NCBI GenBank assembly: GCA_004524595.1
Contig: SDOA01000029.1
Location: 1-37,528 of the forward strand
Source: Candidatus Thorarchaeota archaeon
GTDB taxonomy: Archaea > Asgardarchaeota > Thorarchaeia > Thorarchaeales > Thorarchaeaceae
Length of the DNA stretch: 37,528 nt
Reading direction: 5' to 3'
Program-made: the position numbers and the translations under genes
Part shown: piece after piece, positions 25,444 to 33,708 of the stretch
Layout of the letters: each line of letters starts with the position of its first letter
Numbering within the stretch: the stretch's first letter is position 1
Notes under the pieces: model-generated
What the model saw: the letters and a program-made list of their open reading frames with translations, nothing else
The model's database searches: none
Told to the model about the DNA's origin: nothing

Positions 25444-26610
25444 TTACAAGTTAGAAAATAAAGACACCACTATATTATTACCAAAGCCACCTATATTATG
25501 TGTTAATCCAATTTCAGGATAATCCACTTGAATACCCTTCGGAGCAACTCCTCTAAGCTGCAAGACAATATCCCGAACTTGTGCAATGCCAGTAGCTCCT
25601 GTTGGATGTCCACGTGCCTTGAGACCACCGCTTGGATTGATAGGCATGTCCCCAGAGGCCTCTGTGATTCCTTCCTTTACAAGAGAGATCGCCATACCTC
25701 TCTCAACAATTCCCAAGTCCTCCATATTGATTAATTCAAGTATTGAGAATGCATCGTGCACCTCATAGACTTCAACATCTGAAGGTTTCTTTTTCGCCAT
25801 CTTGAAGGCGAGCCTAGCAGCTACTTCAGTAGCATTCATTGAAGTAAGTGATGTTCTATGTTGTAGTGCTAGATAATCAGTTGCATGCCCGATACCCATT
25901 ACTCGAATTGCGTGGTCCTTTAGACTGATTTCTTTGACCATTCGGTGTGATGCAAGAATTACAGCCGCAGCCCCATCACTTGTTGGGCAACAATCAAATA
26001 ATGTTAATGGCTCTGATACGACCTTAGAGGCATTAACGTCTTCAATAGTGATCTCTTTCTGAAAGTGAGCAAGAGGATTCTTGGCTCCATTTCTATGAGC
26101 TTTGATGGGGATAAGAGAGAGCTCATCACGAGTCAACCTATAATCATGCATATATCGACGCGTCATCATTGCAGCAAGCGCGGCAGGTGTTGCACCATAA
26201 CGAACCTCAGATTCTTGTGAGAGCATTTTGTTGATGATTCTAACTGCTCTATTACGGTCGACATTGGACATCTTTTCAACACCAATGACCATAACAAGGT
26301 CAGCCAACCCAGCAGCAACATATGCAAATCCAGTTTCAAAGGCACTTGAGCCTGAGGATGGACCAGACTCAATTCGCGACGCTCCTGCAGGCACGACTCC
26401 TAGACGGTCTGCGATGAGGGTGGAAACATGACTTCTACCTGTAAATTCCTCAGGATTATGTGCTCCAATAAAGACATAATCAAATTTGGAGTCGTTTGTA
26501 TTTGAATCAGTCATTGCTTCAATGGCAGCGTTTTCTGCGAGCTGGACAAAAGTATCATCAAGTATACCAAAACGGGTCATACCAACTCCGATTATACTCA
26601 CCGATTCCAA
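25444..26610 (-). CDS. Thiolase-family protein (SCP2-like) lacking the usual nucleophilic Cys
   Basis: 388 residues, typical archaeal thiolase length. It shows the family's N-terminal SIIGVGMTRFG, the HDAF motif with His285, GGLKARGHPTGATG with His335, and the C-terminal NIGGFGNN in place of a Cys-containing loop, as in SCP2-type thiolases. In the position of the acyl-accepting Cys (usually E-x-x-C-x-S-G) the sequence reads IESGPSSG, so Pro84 replaces Cys. It may therefore catalyse another step, act as a non-catalytic partner, or bind acyl-CoA. It is followed after 207 bases by the longin-winged-helix gene on the same strand, and preceded 12 bases away by the biotin carrier gene. ATG 26610 is the start. 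Confidence 0.85.
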   Translation of the reverse strand: MESVSIIGVGMTRFGILDDTFVQLAENAAIEAMTDSNTNDSKFDYVFIGAHNPEEFTGRSHVSTLIADRLGVVPAGASRIESGPSSGSSAFETGFAYVAAGLADLVMVIGVEKMSNVDRNRAVRIINKMLSQESEVRYGATPAALAAMMTRRYMHDYRLTRDELSLIPIKAHRNGAKNPLAHFQKEITIEDVNASKVVSEPLTLFDCCPTSDGAAAVILASHRMVKEISLKDHAIRVMGIGHATDYLALQHRTSLTSMNATEVAARLAFKMAKKKPSDVEVYEVHDAFSILELINMEDLGIVERGMAISLVKEGITEASGDMPINPSGGLKARGHPTGATGIAQVRDIVLQLRGVAPKGIQVDYPEIGLTHNIGGFGNNIVVSLFSNL

Positions 26611-26622
26611 CGTGATACACCC

Positions 26623-27147
26623 TTACTCAACGAGTACCAAGAGGTCAGAAGTACTGACCATTGAGCCAACCTCAACATTGACTTCTTTTACTGTTCCAGA
26701 GATGTTCGTCTTTAACTCATTGAACATCTTCATCGCTTCAAGGATACACAAAGTCGAACCACTCTTCACGGTGTCACCAACTTTTACTCTCACTTCAGTA
26801 ATCTTCCCTGGCATAGGAGGATAAACACCACCAGCAACTCTTGGACCACTTGATGCTGACTTACTTGTCTTTACTGCAGTTTCAGTCTTCTTTAGTCGTT
26901 CCCATTCAAACACGCGTTCTTTACCATTGATTTCAAGAGTGGCATTTGCGCCTGTTCTTTTCATGATTTTAATTTGATAATCTGTCGTCATATCGTTAAT
27001 TGTCCAGCTACCATCATCGGAGGTATTTGGTTTCATAGTATAACTCTGTTCACCAACCTTCACAACCAGTACTCCACCCTCGTCCAACAACTTCACTTCT
27101 ACATGATACGGTATTTCATCCAACGTTATCTTATACTCAGGACTCAT
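26623..27147 (-). CDS. Biotin carboxyl carrier protein
   Basis: 174 residues. The C-terminal 75 residues are a biotinyl domain: PPMPGKITEVRVKVGDTVKS, then the biotinylation site EAMKMFNELK, and GTVKEVNVEVGSMV. The N-terminal part (1-85) is a beta-rich region like the carrier-attached segment of OadA or propionyl-CoA carboxylase, with a Ser/Lys-rich linker before the biotinyl domain. It carries the carboxyl group between a biotin carboxylase or decarboxylase and the carboxyltransferase encoded immediately upstream. ATG 27147 is preceded by GGGGGCAGTGA, and its start lies one base after the stop of that gene, so they are coupled. The open frame extends further up but only as a shadow. Confidence 0.9.
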   Translation of the reverse strand: MSPEYKITLDEIPYHVEVKLLDEGGVLVVKVGEQSYTMKPNTSDDGSWTINDMTTDYQIKIMKRTGANATLEINGKERVFEWERLKKTETAVKTSKSASSGPRVAGGVYPPMPGKITEVRVKVGDTVKSGSTLCILEAMKMFNELKTNISGTVKEVNVEVGSMVSTSDLLVLVE

Positions 27148-27148
27148 T

Positions 27149-28729
27149 TCACTGCCCCCTTCTTCCACGCATGATATCCTTTCGACCTGCAGAGGACCAA
27201 GATGAACTTGACCTATCCCATTGACCTGGAGTATGTTGGATAGTTCTTCCATCAACGAGATCAGCACGCCCAGCATCTGACCAGGTTAATGGTTTTCCAG
27301 CAATCATACCGGAGGGGCTTGTTCCAACATTGTTCATATGGAAGATTACAGCTGCAAGAGCAACCTCCAATTCAGGGGTCATATCACCTGCAATCTTTCG
27401 TTGCGCCTTTCGTTTTAGAAAGTCCATGGCATATTGAGGAAATAATGCATAAGAGACCTCATCTCTTGGTAAATGAGGGATGTCTTTCAATGCTTCACGA
27501 GCTGCAGGAAGTTCAGGTTCTAACAGACTGGCAGGCCGACAATCCAATGGTTCTTCATCACCAATTGCGAGCATCTTTACCTCAGGGTCAATCGCAGCTG
27601 GTGGGCGTCCATAGTATCCTCTAACATACTGCTTCACTTCGGTCGGAATCATACTGTATCGTTTTCCTGTGACAACATTCAGAGTTGCCTGAGTTCCGAC
27701 AATTTGGCTTGATGGAGTGACTAATGGGGGATATCCCAGCTCTGCGCGTACTCGGGGTACTTCTGCGAGAACCTCATCATATCTATCCTGAGCACCTTGC
27801 TCACGCAATTGATTATCAAGATTTGAGAGCATACCACCAGGAATCTGAAACACGAGAACCTGCGGATCAACACCCTGCAGGCTACCCTCAAACTGTCCAT
27901 ATTTCCGTCTAATCTTTCTAAAATAGTCAGCAATCTCTGATAGCTGGTTGATACTAAGTCTGGTGTCTCTTGGTGTATCCTTTAGTGCTTCAACAATTGA
28001 CTCAGTCGCAGGTTGGGATGTTGCCATGGAAAATGCGGAAATAGCGCAGTCAACAACATCAACGCCAACCTCAGCAGCCTTGAGATAAGCCATGGCTGCC
28101 ATGCCACTAGTGTAGTGAGAGTGTAGCTGGACAGGCAAGTCAACCTCTTCTTTCAGGCGCCGCACAAGATCAGATGCCGCCTCAGGTGAGATCAATCCAG
28201 CCATGTCCTTGATGCATATCGAGTCTGCCTCCTTTGCATAGAGCTCCTTCGCCATCTCGACAGACTTCTCATTGTTATGGAAGGGACTCAATGTATAGCA
28301 GATGCTGGCTTGGACATGTCCCCCTTCATGTTTTACGAAGTCCATTGCGGTCTCCATATTGCGAACATCATTGAGAGCATCGAAAATACGGAAGATATCG
28401 ATACCTGCTTTCACGGCTTCTTTGACGAAAGCTTCGAGAACATCGTCCGCATATTGGCGATAGCCCGTGATATTACTCCCTCTTAACAACATCTGAAACG
28501 GCGTCTTCGGCATTGCTTCCTTCAATATCTCGACACGTTCCCATGGATCTTCATCTAGAAAACGCATCATCGAGTCAAACGTAGCGCCGCCCCACATCTC
28601 AAGGGAATGGTAACCTACCTTGTCAATCTTCTCACAGATAGGGAGCATATCCTCTGTGCGCATCCTTGTGGCAATGAGAGACTGGTGTGCATCTCTCAGT
28701 GTAGTATCGGTAATCAGAAGCTTCGTCAT
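27149..28729 (-). CDS. oadA: Pyruvate carboxylase subunit B/oxaloacetate decarboxylase alpha subunit
   Basis: 526 residues. The N-terminal HMGL-like TIM barrel carries DTTLRDAHQSLIATRMRTED, EMWGGATFDSMMRFL, LLRGSNITGYRQYADDVLEAF, the carboxylated-Lys segment ICIKDMAGL and the metal motif LHSHYTSGMA. The C-terminal conserved carboxylase domain follows. There is no fused biotinyl domain; biotin is on the separate 174-residue carrier downstream. It transfers CO2 between biotin and pyruvate or oxaloacetate. No biotin carboxylase or membrane decarboxylase subunits lie in the window, so direction is open. ATG 28729 is preferred over TTG 28747 because it begins directly at MTKLLITDTTLRD. The last 20 residues (SSSSWSSAGRKDIM) look like a species-specific tail. 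Confidence 0.9.
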   Translation of the reverse strand: MTKLLITDTTLRDAHQSLIATRMRTEDMLPICEKIDKVGYHSLEMWGGATFDSMMRFLDEDPWERVEILKEAMPKTPFQMLLRGSNITGYRQYADDVLEAFVKEAVKAGIDIFRIFDALNDVRNMETAMDFVKHEGGHVQASICYTLSPFHNNEKSVEMAKELYAKEADSICIKDMAGLISPEAASDLVRRLKEEVDLPVQLHSHYTSGMAAMAYLKAAEVGVDVVDCAISAFSMATSQPATESIVEALKDTPRDTRLSINQLSEIADYFRKIRRKYGQFEGSLQGVDPQVLVFQIPGGMLSNLDNQLREQGAQDRYDEVLAEVPRVRAELGYPPLVTPSSQIVGTQATLNVVTGKRYSMIPTEVKQYVRGYYGRPPAAIDPEVKMLAIGDEEPLDCRPASLLEPELPAAREALKDIPHLPRDEVSYALFPQYAMDFLKRKAQRKIAGDMTPELEVALAAVIFHMNNVGTSPSGMIAGKPLTWSDAGRADLVDGRTIQHTPGQWDRSSSSWSSAGRKDIMRGRRGQ

Positions 28730-28846
28730 CGCAGAACATCTAGACAATTGAATGATAGGTATTTAGTCATTCTGTTAGTGCGTTTCCGGAAGTTAATCAG
28801 CTGTCTCGGAGGCATTAGTGGCTCTCATAGATAGAATTAGTTCACC

Positions 28847-28855
28847 TTTATATTA
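28847..28855 (+). promoter_or_regulatory. Candidate TATA box for a short RNA in the divergent region
   Basis: TTTATATTA, preceded by TTCACC, would place a start near 28880, only about 60 bases before the terminator-like hairpin at 28899-28938. No open frame lies between, so any product would be a short non-coding RNA or a terminated leader of the photolyase gene. Confidence 0.3.
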
Positions 28856-28898
28856 TTTCAAACCATTGACTACTAGACAAAAAACTAGAGCTCGTGTC

Positions 28899-28938
28899 GG
28901 AGGGGGCCCATTTCAAATATCATGGGCTCCTTCTTTTT
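28899..28938 (+). terminator. Strong terminator-like hairpin upstream of photolyase
   Basis: A stem of about 13 pairs, including three G-T wobbles, with a ten-base loop (GGGGCCCAT at 28903-28911 pairs with ATGGGCTCC at 28922-28930, extended outward) runs straight into TTCTTTTT. It lies in the divergent region between the oadA-like gene (-) and the photolyase (+), 54 bases before the photolyase start, with no plus-strand gene ahead of it. It must end a short RNA, attenuate a longer photolyase leader, or insulate the photolyase promoter. Confidence 0.65.
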
Positions 28939-28939
28939 A

Positions 28940-28947
28940 TTTAATAT
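28940..28947 (+). promoter_or_regulatory. Candidate TATA box for photolyase
   Basis: TTTAATAT lies about 45 bases before ATG 28992. A start around 28970 would give a leader of roughly 20 bases, usual for archaea. This promoter would be downstream of the hairpin and so escape it. Confidence 0.35.
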
Positions 28948-28991
28948 CCTATTCCTTCATTAGGGAGTAGGCATATCTATGAAACACCTTG

Positions 28992-30368
28992 ATGCACCAA
29001 GATAGAATCAAAATCCTCAATGATGGTGAGAACAAAAAAGGTAAATTTGTCCTCTATTGGATGCAAGCAGCGCAGCGTATTGAATTCAATCATGCACTGG
29101 AATATGCAGTCCGTTTCTCAAATTCTCATAAACAGCCCATACTAGTCATTTTCTGTCTAGTGGATCAATATCCTTTGGCAAACGTCGCACAGTATCGATT
29201 CATGCTTGAAGGTCTCGCTGAAGTACAGAAGGCATTGGAATATCAAAATATTTCATTTCAAATTGTTCATGGAACACCCAAGAGAGTCATTCCGAAAGTA
29301 GCTGAAGACGCTTCATTAGTAGTAGTTGATAGAGATTATCAGAGAATGCAACGCCAATGGAGAAGTGAGGTGGCAACATATCTTGATTGTTCATTGCATC
29401 AAGTAGAAACCAATGTGATAGTGCCAATTGAAACAGCTTCACCTAAGGAGGAATATACTGCAGGTACACTAAGACCAAAGATACATAGAATTCTTGAAGA
29501 CTATCTTATTCCACTGAGAAATCAACGGGTCAAGTATCCCTCTGAAGGTATTAGCTTTGATGGGATTAATCTCAATGACATCGAAACAATTCTGCAAAAA
29601 TTAAAAGCTAAGAAAGGCAGAACACAGCAGATACCATTCAAAGGAGGAACAAGTCAAGCAAAGAAGCATTTGAAAAAATTTATCTCTCAAGACCTGAATG
29701 TCTTTGCAGACCTTCGCAATGACCCTGCAAAAGATCGACTCTCGAATATGAGCCCCTATCTTCACTTTGGCCAGATATCACCTCTACAGATTGCCCTTGA
29801 GATACAGAGCATAGAGAGTCCAGGAACTGAATCATTTCTCGAGGAACTCATTGTACGTAGAGAGCTAAGTATGAACTTTGTGTTTTATAATCAGAACTAC
29901 GATAATTTTGAAAGTCTGCCAAACTGGGCGAAAGAGACCCTTGAACTTCATTCGTTCGATAAAAGAGAATACACCTATTCATACACTGAACTAGAAGATG
30001 GAAAGACTCATGATTCGTATTGGAATGCTGCTCAGAGAGAGATGACAACCAGAGGAAAGATGCATGGATACATGAGGATGTACTGGGGCAAGAAGATTCT
30101 CGAATGGAGTGACTCACCTCTTGAGGCATACGATACATGTATCAGATTGAATGATACATACGAACTTGATGGTAGAGATCCTAATGGATATGCAGGAGTC
30201 GCTTGGTGTTTTGGGAAACATGATAGAGCCTGGAGTGAACGATCAATCTTTGGCAAAGTTCGATACATGAATGATAATGGACTCAGGAGAAAGTTTGACA
30301 TTGAGAGATATGTCGAACGCGTAAGCAACTCTGGAAAATATAACTATAAGTCCGGTTCTGCAGGATAA
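28992..30368 (+). CDS. phr: Class II cyclobutane pyrimidine dimer photolyase
   Basis: 458 residues. It reverses UV-induced pyrimidine dimers using reduced FAD and blue light. N-terminal Rossmann domain: FVLYWMQAAQRIEFNHALEYA, characteristic of class II enzymes. FAD-binding helical domain: NMSPYLHFGQISPLQIALE, ELIVRRELSMNFVFYN, YWNAAQREMTTRGKMHGYMR and MYWGKKILEWS. The closing block LNDTYELDGRDPNGYAGVAW plus CFGKHDRAWSERSIFGKVRYM is the class II signature. The organism or its environment sees light, at least at times. ATG 28992 is preferred to TTG 28989 immediately before it. The 3' end overlaps the convergent gene by 25 bases. Confidence 0.93.
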   Translation: MHQDRIKILNDGENKKGKFVLYWMQAAQRIEFNHALEYAVRFSNSHKQPILVIFCLVDQYPLANVAQYRFMLEGLAEVQKALEYQNISFQIVHGTPKRVIPKVAEDASLVVVDRDYQRMQRQWRSEVATYLDCSLHQVETNVIVPIETASPKEEYTAGTLRPKIHRILEDYLIPLRNQRVKYPSEGISFDGINLNDIETILQKLKAKKGRTQQIPFKGGTSQAKKHLKKFISQDLNVFADLRNDPAKDRLSNMSPYLHFGQISPLQIALEIQSIESPGTESFLEELIVRRELSMNFVFYNQNYDNFESLPNWAKETLELHSFDKREYTYSYTELEDGKTHDSYWNAAQREMTTRGKMHGYMRMYWGKKILEWSDSPLEAYDTCIRLNDTYELDGRDPNGYAGVAWCFGKHDRAWSERSIFGKVRYMNDNGLRRKFDIERYVERVSNSGKYNYKSGSAG

Positions 30369-30997
30369 ATAAAATCAGCTTCAATCAATCTGCACGCGAC
30401 CTCTCTAAACCCCGGACACTTGCTCCAGCGCATCTTGTATTCGCAGTTCTCACACTCTCTAAAGATCTCTAGACTTCGTTTAATATTCAAGAGCGTGACA
30501 AAACCCAAGTAGAGGATAATAATTACCAAGAGTTTCACAGGCAAGTCTGAAGTGATAATCCCATGAATTAGGAGTATTGACCAAGAGATGCATGCAAAAC
30601 CAGAACCCAAGAAGAATTTAGAGAGTACCTTTGCCCGTTTGCGGGTCTCAAGAACTCCTGAAAAACTTAAGATAAAGTAAATGATAATTGCTCCAGCGCC
30701 ACTCCAGAATAGATAGAACCTACTTAACAATGTAGAATCAAGTATGAAAATCACAAAGAGGATTACCATTGCGGAAAAGAATGAGATCGTATTGAATGTA
30801 CATCCAATGCACCACTTTCTTCCTCGGATAGTAATGATATGACCATCAAAATGATTACAAAATGGATGGTGCGACGTGATGAACGGATCTGTCACCTTAA
30901 GAAAGTGAATAGGGTGGCGAATCACACGACGCATATCAAGCAAAAGCCTGCCTCGATCCTCATCATCGAGAATCTCTTCACAGCGTCGCGGATTCAA
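30344..30997 (-). CDS. DUF2085-like membrane protein
   Basis: 217 residues. The segment HPFCNHFDGHIITIRGRKWCIGCT resembles the conserved Cys-containing motif of the DUF2085 family of small archaeal and bacterial membrane proteins. About four membrane helices follow (ISFFSAMVILFVIFI; LFWSGAGAIIIYFILSF; FFLGSGFACISWSILLIHG; LLVIIILYLGFVTLL). The C-terminal cytoplasmic part has a second Cys cluster (ECENCEYKMRWSKCPGFREVAC) that could bind metal. The function of the family is unknown. The start is TTG 30997 or ATG 30934; the first has a GGAGG very close to it, the second gives MRRVIRHPIHF. Convergent with the photolyase gene, overlapping its last 25 bases. Confidence 0.72.
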   Translation of the reverse strand: MNPRRCEEILDDEDRGRLLLDMRRVIRHPIHFLKVTDPFITSHHPFCNHFDGHIITIRGRKWCIGCTFNTISFFSAMVILFVIFILDSTLLSRFYLFWSGAGAIIIYFILSFSGVLETRKRAKVLSKFFLGSGFACISWSILLIHGIITSDLPVKLLVIIILYLGFVTLLNIKRSLEIFRECENCEYKMRWSKCPGFREVACRLIEADFIYPAEPDL

Positions 30998-31030
30998 GCC
31001 TCCCTCTTCCAGTCAGATTCAATGAGTGAA

Positions 31031-31411
31031 TTAAGGTCCCATTGGGATTAGGCCTGTTAAGAAGCCTATCAATGTGCCACCCATTCCAAGTGCAAATGCT
31101 ATAGCAACGACAACAACTAGTGCAACAAGAGCACCCAAGATCCATGCGATGAGTGCATCAATCCACCCAACATCATGACGGCTCTTTATGAAATACCATG
31201 CCAAGATACATCCAAGACAGGGAATCCAAATGACTAGTGTCATTAATAATGCCGTTACCATTGTTGATCCGATGTTTCTATTTTTGCCATTTACGAATCC
31301 CAAGCCAATTCCTAAGAAGAAGCCTTGAATTACAAAGTAAATAACAAAAAAGAGTAGAAGAAGTAATAATAGTTCACCAGCTAATAGTGCAAATATCCAG
31401 TCAAACTGCAT
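31031..31411 (-). CDS. Small membrane protein
   Basis: 126 residues, nearly all hydrophobic: LLAGELLLLLLLFFVIYFVI, a Gly-rich turn (GLGFVNGKNRNIGS), TMVTALLMTLVIWIPCLGCILAWY, and DALIAWILGALVALVVVVAI. The central IPCLGCILAWYFIKSRHD is the only polar-bordered motif. Function unknown. ATG 31411 is fixed by a perfect ribosome-binding site (GGAGG, eight bases upstream). It ends 33 bases before the start of the DUF2085-like gene on the same strand, so the two may be co-transcribed. Confidence 0.7.
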   Translation of the reverse strand: MQFDWIFALLAGELLLLLLLFFVIYFVIQGFFLGIGLGFVNGKNRNIGSTMVTALLMTLVIWIPCLGCILAWYFIKSRHDVGWIDALIAWILGALVALVVVVAIAFALGMGGTLIGFLTGLIPMGP

Positions 31412-31598
31412 AGGATTTTCCTCCTAAATAATTGACAAGAAAAGTCACACCTAGTTAAAAATTTGCCGAGTCCATTTAGGTAATAAAAATCAGAATTCAA
31501 TGGGAGGCATTTGTGGAGAGAGAACGGTACATTGACAGATAGTGTGATAAGAATCTCCTCTCATACGAAGCAGAACAAGAGTCATTTACGTTAACAAT

Positions 31599-32063
31599 TC
31601 AGTGGACCATGTTTTGGTGGCTTCGTGACCAGACGATGTCTGGAGCAGATTCATTAAAACTCTGACTGAGCCTTTCAGAGGTCTCTAAATACATTCTGAG
31701 ACTATCTATGCATGCTCGGAGCTTTGATTCGCTATCAACATGACCCAGACTGAAGGAGTTTGGACCAACAGGACGACCATGCTTGAAGGTCGTGTAGAAA
31801 CAAGCATGGATTCCCTTTGCACCAAGCCGATGAGCCCGTTGGCCAACAGCCATGATTAAATCAAGATCTTCTTGGGTTTCAATTGCCATATAATAGGATG
31901 GGCGAAGAGGATGAGATGTGTCAGTGAATTTTACAATACGCGAACCTTCTGGAAATCGAGTGCCAAGACAGGTGTTACATCTCCATTCTCCCCTCTCACA
32001 AAAGGAATCATAGACATATTGAACATTGGCTTCTGAACCACAAAGACCACACTGCTTTGTCAT
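31599..32063 (-). CDS. Zinc-ribbon protein of unknown function
   Basis: 154 residues. Four Cys residues at 5, 8, 29 and 32 (CGLC ... CNTC) form a likely N-terminal zinc ribbon. The rest is a mixed alpha/beta domain: SYYMAIETQEDLDLIMAVGQ, RAHRLGAKGIHACFYTTFKHG, SKLRACIDSLRMYLETSERL. It is cytoplasmic. No family recognised. ATG 32063 has GAGGT eight bases upstream. It is divergent from the TrmB-MEDS gene. Flanked by 187 bases (31412-31598) that hold only the promoter side of the small membrane protein gene. Confidence 0.62.
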   Translation of the reverse strand: MTKQCGLCGSEANVQYVYDSFCERGEWRCNTCLGTRFPEGSRIVKFTDTSHPLRPSYYMAIETQEDLDLIMAVGQRAHRLGAKGIHACFYTTFKHGRPVGPNSFSLGHVDSESKLRACIDSLRMYLETSERLSQSFNESAPDIVWSRSHQNMVH

Positions 32064-32188
32064 CGCATTACCTCTTATTATTCAAACAGAAAAATAGTTA
32101 AAATTGAAGAACTTGAGATGTTATGTTCTCTGTGTGATACAACCAAATAGAAGAAAAGCTCGATTTCTGATGGTTTTCATCATTTTTT

Positions 32189-32206
32189 GAGGGCAAGCCC
32201 TCTTTT
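32189..32206 (+). terminator. Terminator-like hairpin upstream of TrmB-MEDS gene
   Basis: The perfect hairpin GAGGGCAAGCCCTC (32189-32202) is followed by TTTTCATTTT on the plus strand. It sits in the divergent region 70 bases before the TrmB-MEDS start and has no plus-strand gene ahead of it. A second small hairpin (TGATG-GTTTT-CATCA, 32168-32182) lies just before. Confidence 0.55.
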
Positions 32207-32276
32207 CATTTTGTAACCGTAATGTAAAATAGAACAATACATATTGAAACATGATTCAATTTAATGAGGATTGAAA

Positions 32277-33692
32277 TTGAATAGTCTTGAGGAAGAGATT
32301 GAAGCTCTAACAAATTTTGGACTCACAAAATATGAGGCGCTAATATATCTCTCAGCATTGAAAATAGGTCTTTCGACAGCTAGCAAGATTGGTAAGGTTT
32401 CGGGTATACGCCGTGAAGAAGTATATAGAACGATTCCGAAGCTTGAGAAGGCGGGACTTCTAGAGAGGGTTTTAGGGAGACCTATTAAAGTAAGAGCCCT
32501 ACCAATTGAGGATGCCCTGGAGATCTTGGTCGAGAGACAGGAAACAGAAGCATCAAAGAAATTACGCAACCTGATAATTACAAAAGAAGAATTAGTTGAT
32601 CGATTAGGACATGTAACTCAAAAGTATCATGAGAAAGAGGAACGTGCAAATTTTGTACTTATAACAGAAAAAGACACACTGTCGAAGCGAGTTTCATCCC
32701 TAATTGAGAGAGCAGAATCAACAATTGATTTTATAGATTCTTTTGAGAATGCCTTTCGGTTTGTCTTGATATATGCAGATGCGTTGAAGGTTGCAAGGAA
32801 GAAAAATGTCAAAGTCAGAATTATTACAAACTATCCAAATGATGTAGAACTAATCCCCAGATCTCTGAAAAAGCATGTCCCTGAAAATTCTTTCATAGTG
32901 AAATATTCCAGCAGTCTTCCAAGCCGTTATGCGATTTTTGATGGTAACAATGCAATGATTACTACTTCTACTGGAGATACATTTTCTGAGAGTAAATGTC
33001 TATGGACCAATGATGCGAATCTAGTAGGAATCATTCAACGTGACTTTGAAGATCAGATCAAAGATTCCGTTGATTGGAAAGATGTTGATGATATTCATAT
33101 TCAAAAACTCGCACAAATTATGGATCGAGTTAAACCACGAGATCACTTGGTACTATTTTATGATTCAGTTAAAGCCAAGCATAATACATTATTTTCCTAT
33201 ATTCACAAAGGATTGGAACTGAATCAAGCAGTAGCCTATGTCTGTGCTGAAGAAACGACAGACCAAGTATTAGAAGCGATGAGAGAATATGGAATTGAAG
33301 TTGAAAAAAACCTGCAAACAAAGGCATTGAGTGTCTTAGATTATACGGACATGTACATTAGAGATGGAGAATTCAATATGGATGAAGTGATGGAGCTCTG
33401 GGCAAAATTCTATGATGATGCAATTGCCCGAGGATTCACCGGTTTGCGAGTAACTGGAGAGATGAGCTGTTTTATCCAACATGATCTCATCGAAGAACTC
33501 ATTGCATATGAAAATGCATTACATACTGTTCTTGATATCCCTATGACCGCAATCTGCGCATATAACTCAAATCTTCTTTCTAAAGTCGAGAATCCAATTA
33601 ATGTATATTCTGAACTAGTCAGGGCTCATGGGAAGGTTCTGTTTGCAGGAAGAGATAATAGAATAGGAAAGATTGAGGTTCGTGCAGGTTAA
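32277..33692 (+). CDS. TrmB-family regulator with C-terminal MEDS sensory domain
   Basis: 471 residues in three parts. Residues 1-80 are a TrmB-type winged helix (LTNFGLTKYEALIYLSALK ... REEVYRTIPKLEKAGLLERV). Residues about 115-255 are a phospholipase-D-like ligand region of the TrmB type, including RYAIFDGNNAMITTST. Residues about 285-465 match the MEDS domain (methanogen/methylotroph DcmR sensor): HLVLFYDSVKAKHNTLFSYI, AVAYVCAEETTDQVLEAM, FTGLRVTGEMSCFI, MTAICAYNSNLL. It is likely a transcription factor sensing a small molecule or redox state. TTG 32277 is preferred to TTG 32271 because GAGGAT then lies at normal spacing. No target is evident except perhaps its own divergent region. Confidence 0.8.
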   Translation: MNSLEEEIEALTNFGLTKYEALIYLSALKIGLSTASKIGKVSGIRREEVYRTIPKLEKAGLLERVLGRPIKVRALPIEDALEILVERQETEASKKLRNLIITKEELVDRLGHVTQKYHEKEERANFVLITEKDTLSKRVSSLIERAESTIDFIDSFENAFRFVLIYADALKVARKKNVKVRIITNYPNDVELIPRSLKKHVPENSFIVKYSSSLPSRYAIFDGNNAMITTSTGDTFSESKCLWTNDANLVGIIQRDFEDQIKDSVDWKDVDDIHIQKLAQIMDRVKPRDHLVLFYDSVKAKHNTLFSYIHKGLELNQAVAYVCAEETTDQVLEAMREYGIEVEKNLQTKALSVLDYTDMYIRDGEFNMDEVMELWAKFYDDAIARGFTGLRVTGEMSCFIQHDLIEELIAYENALHTVLDIPMTAICAYNSNLLSKVENPINVYSELVRAHGKVLFAGRDNRIGKIEVRAG

Positions 33693-33708
33693 TAGCCAAT
33701 TCGAGTGA

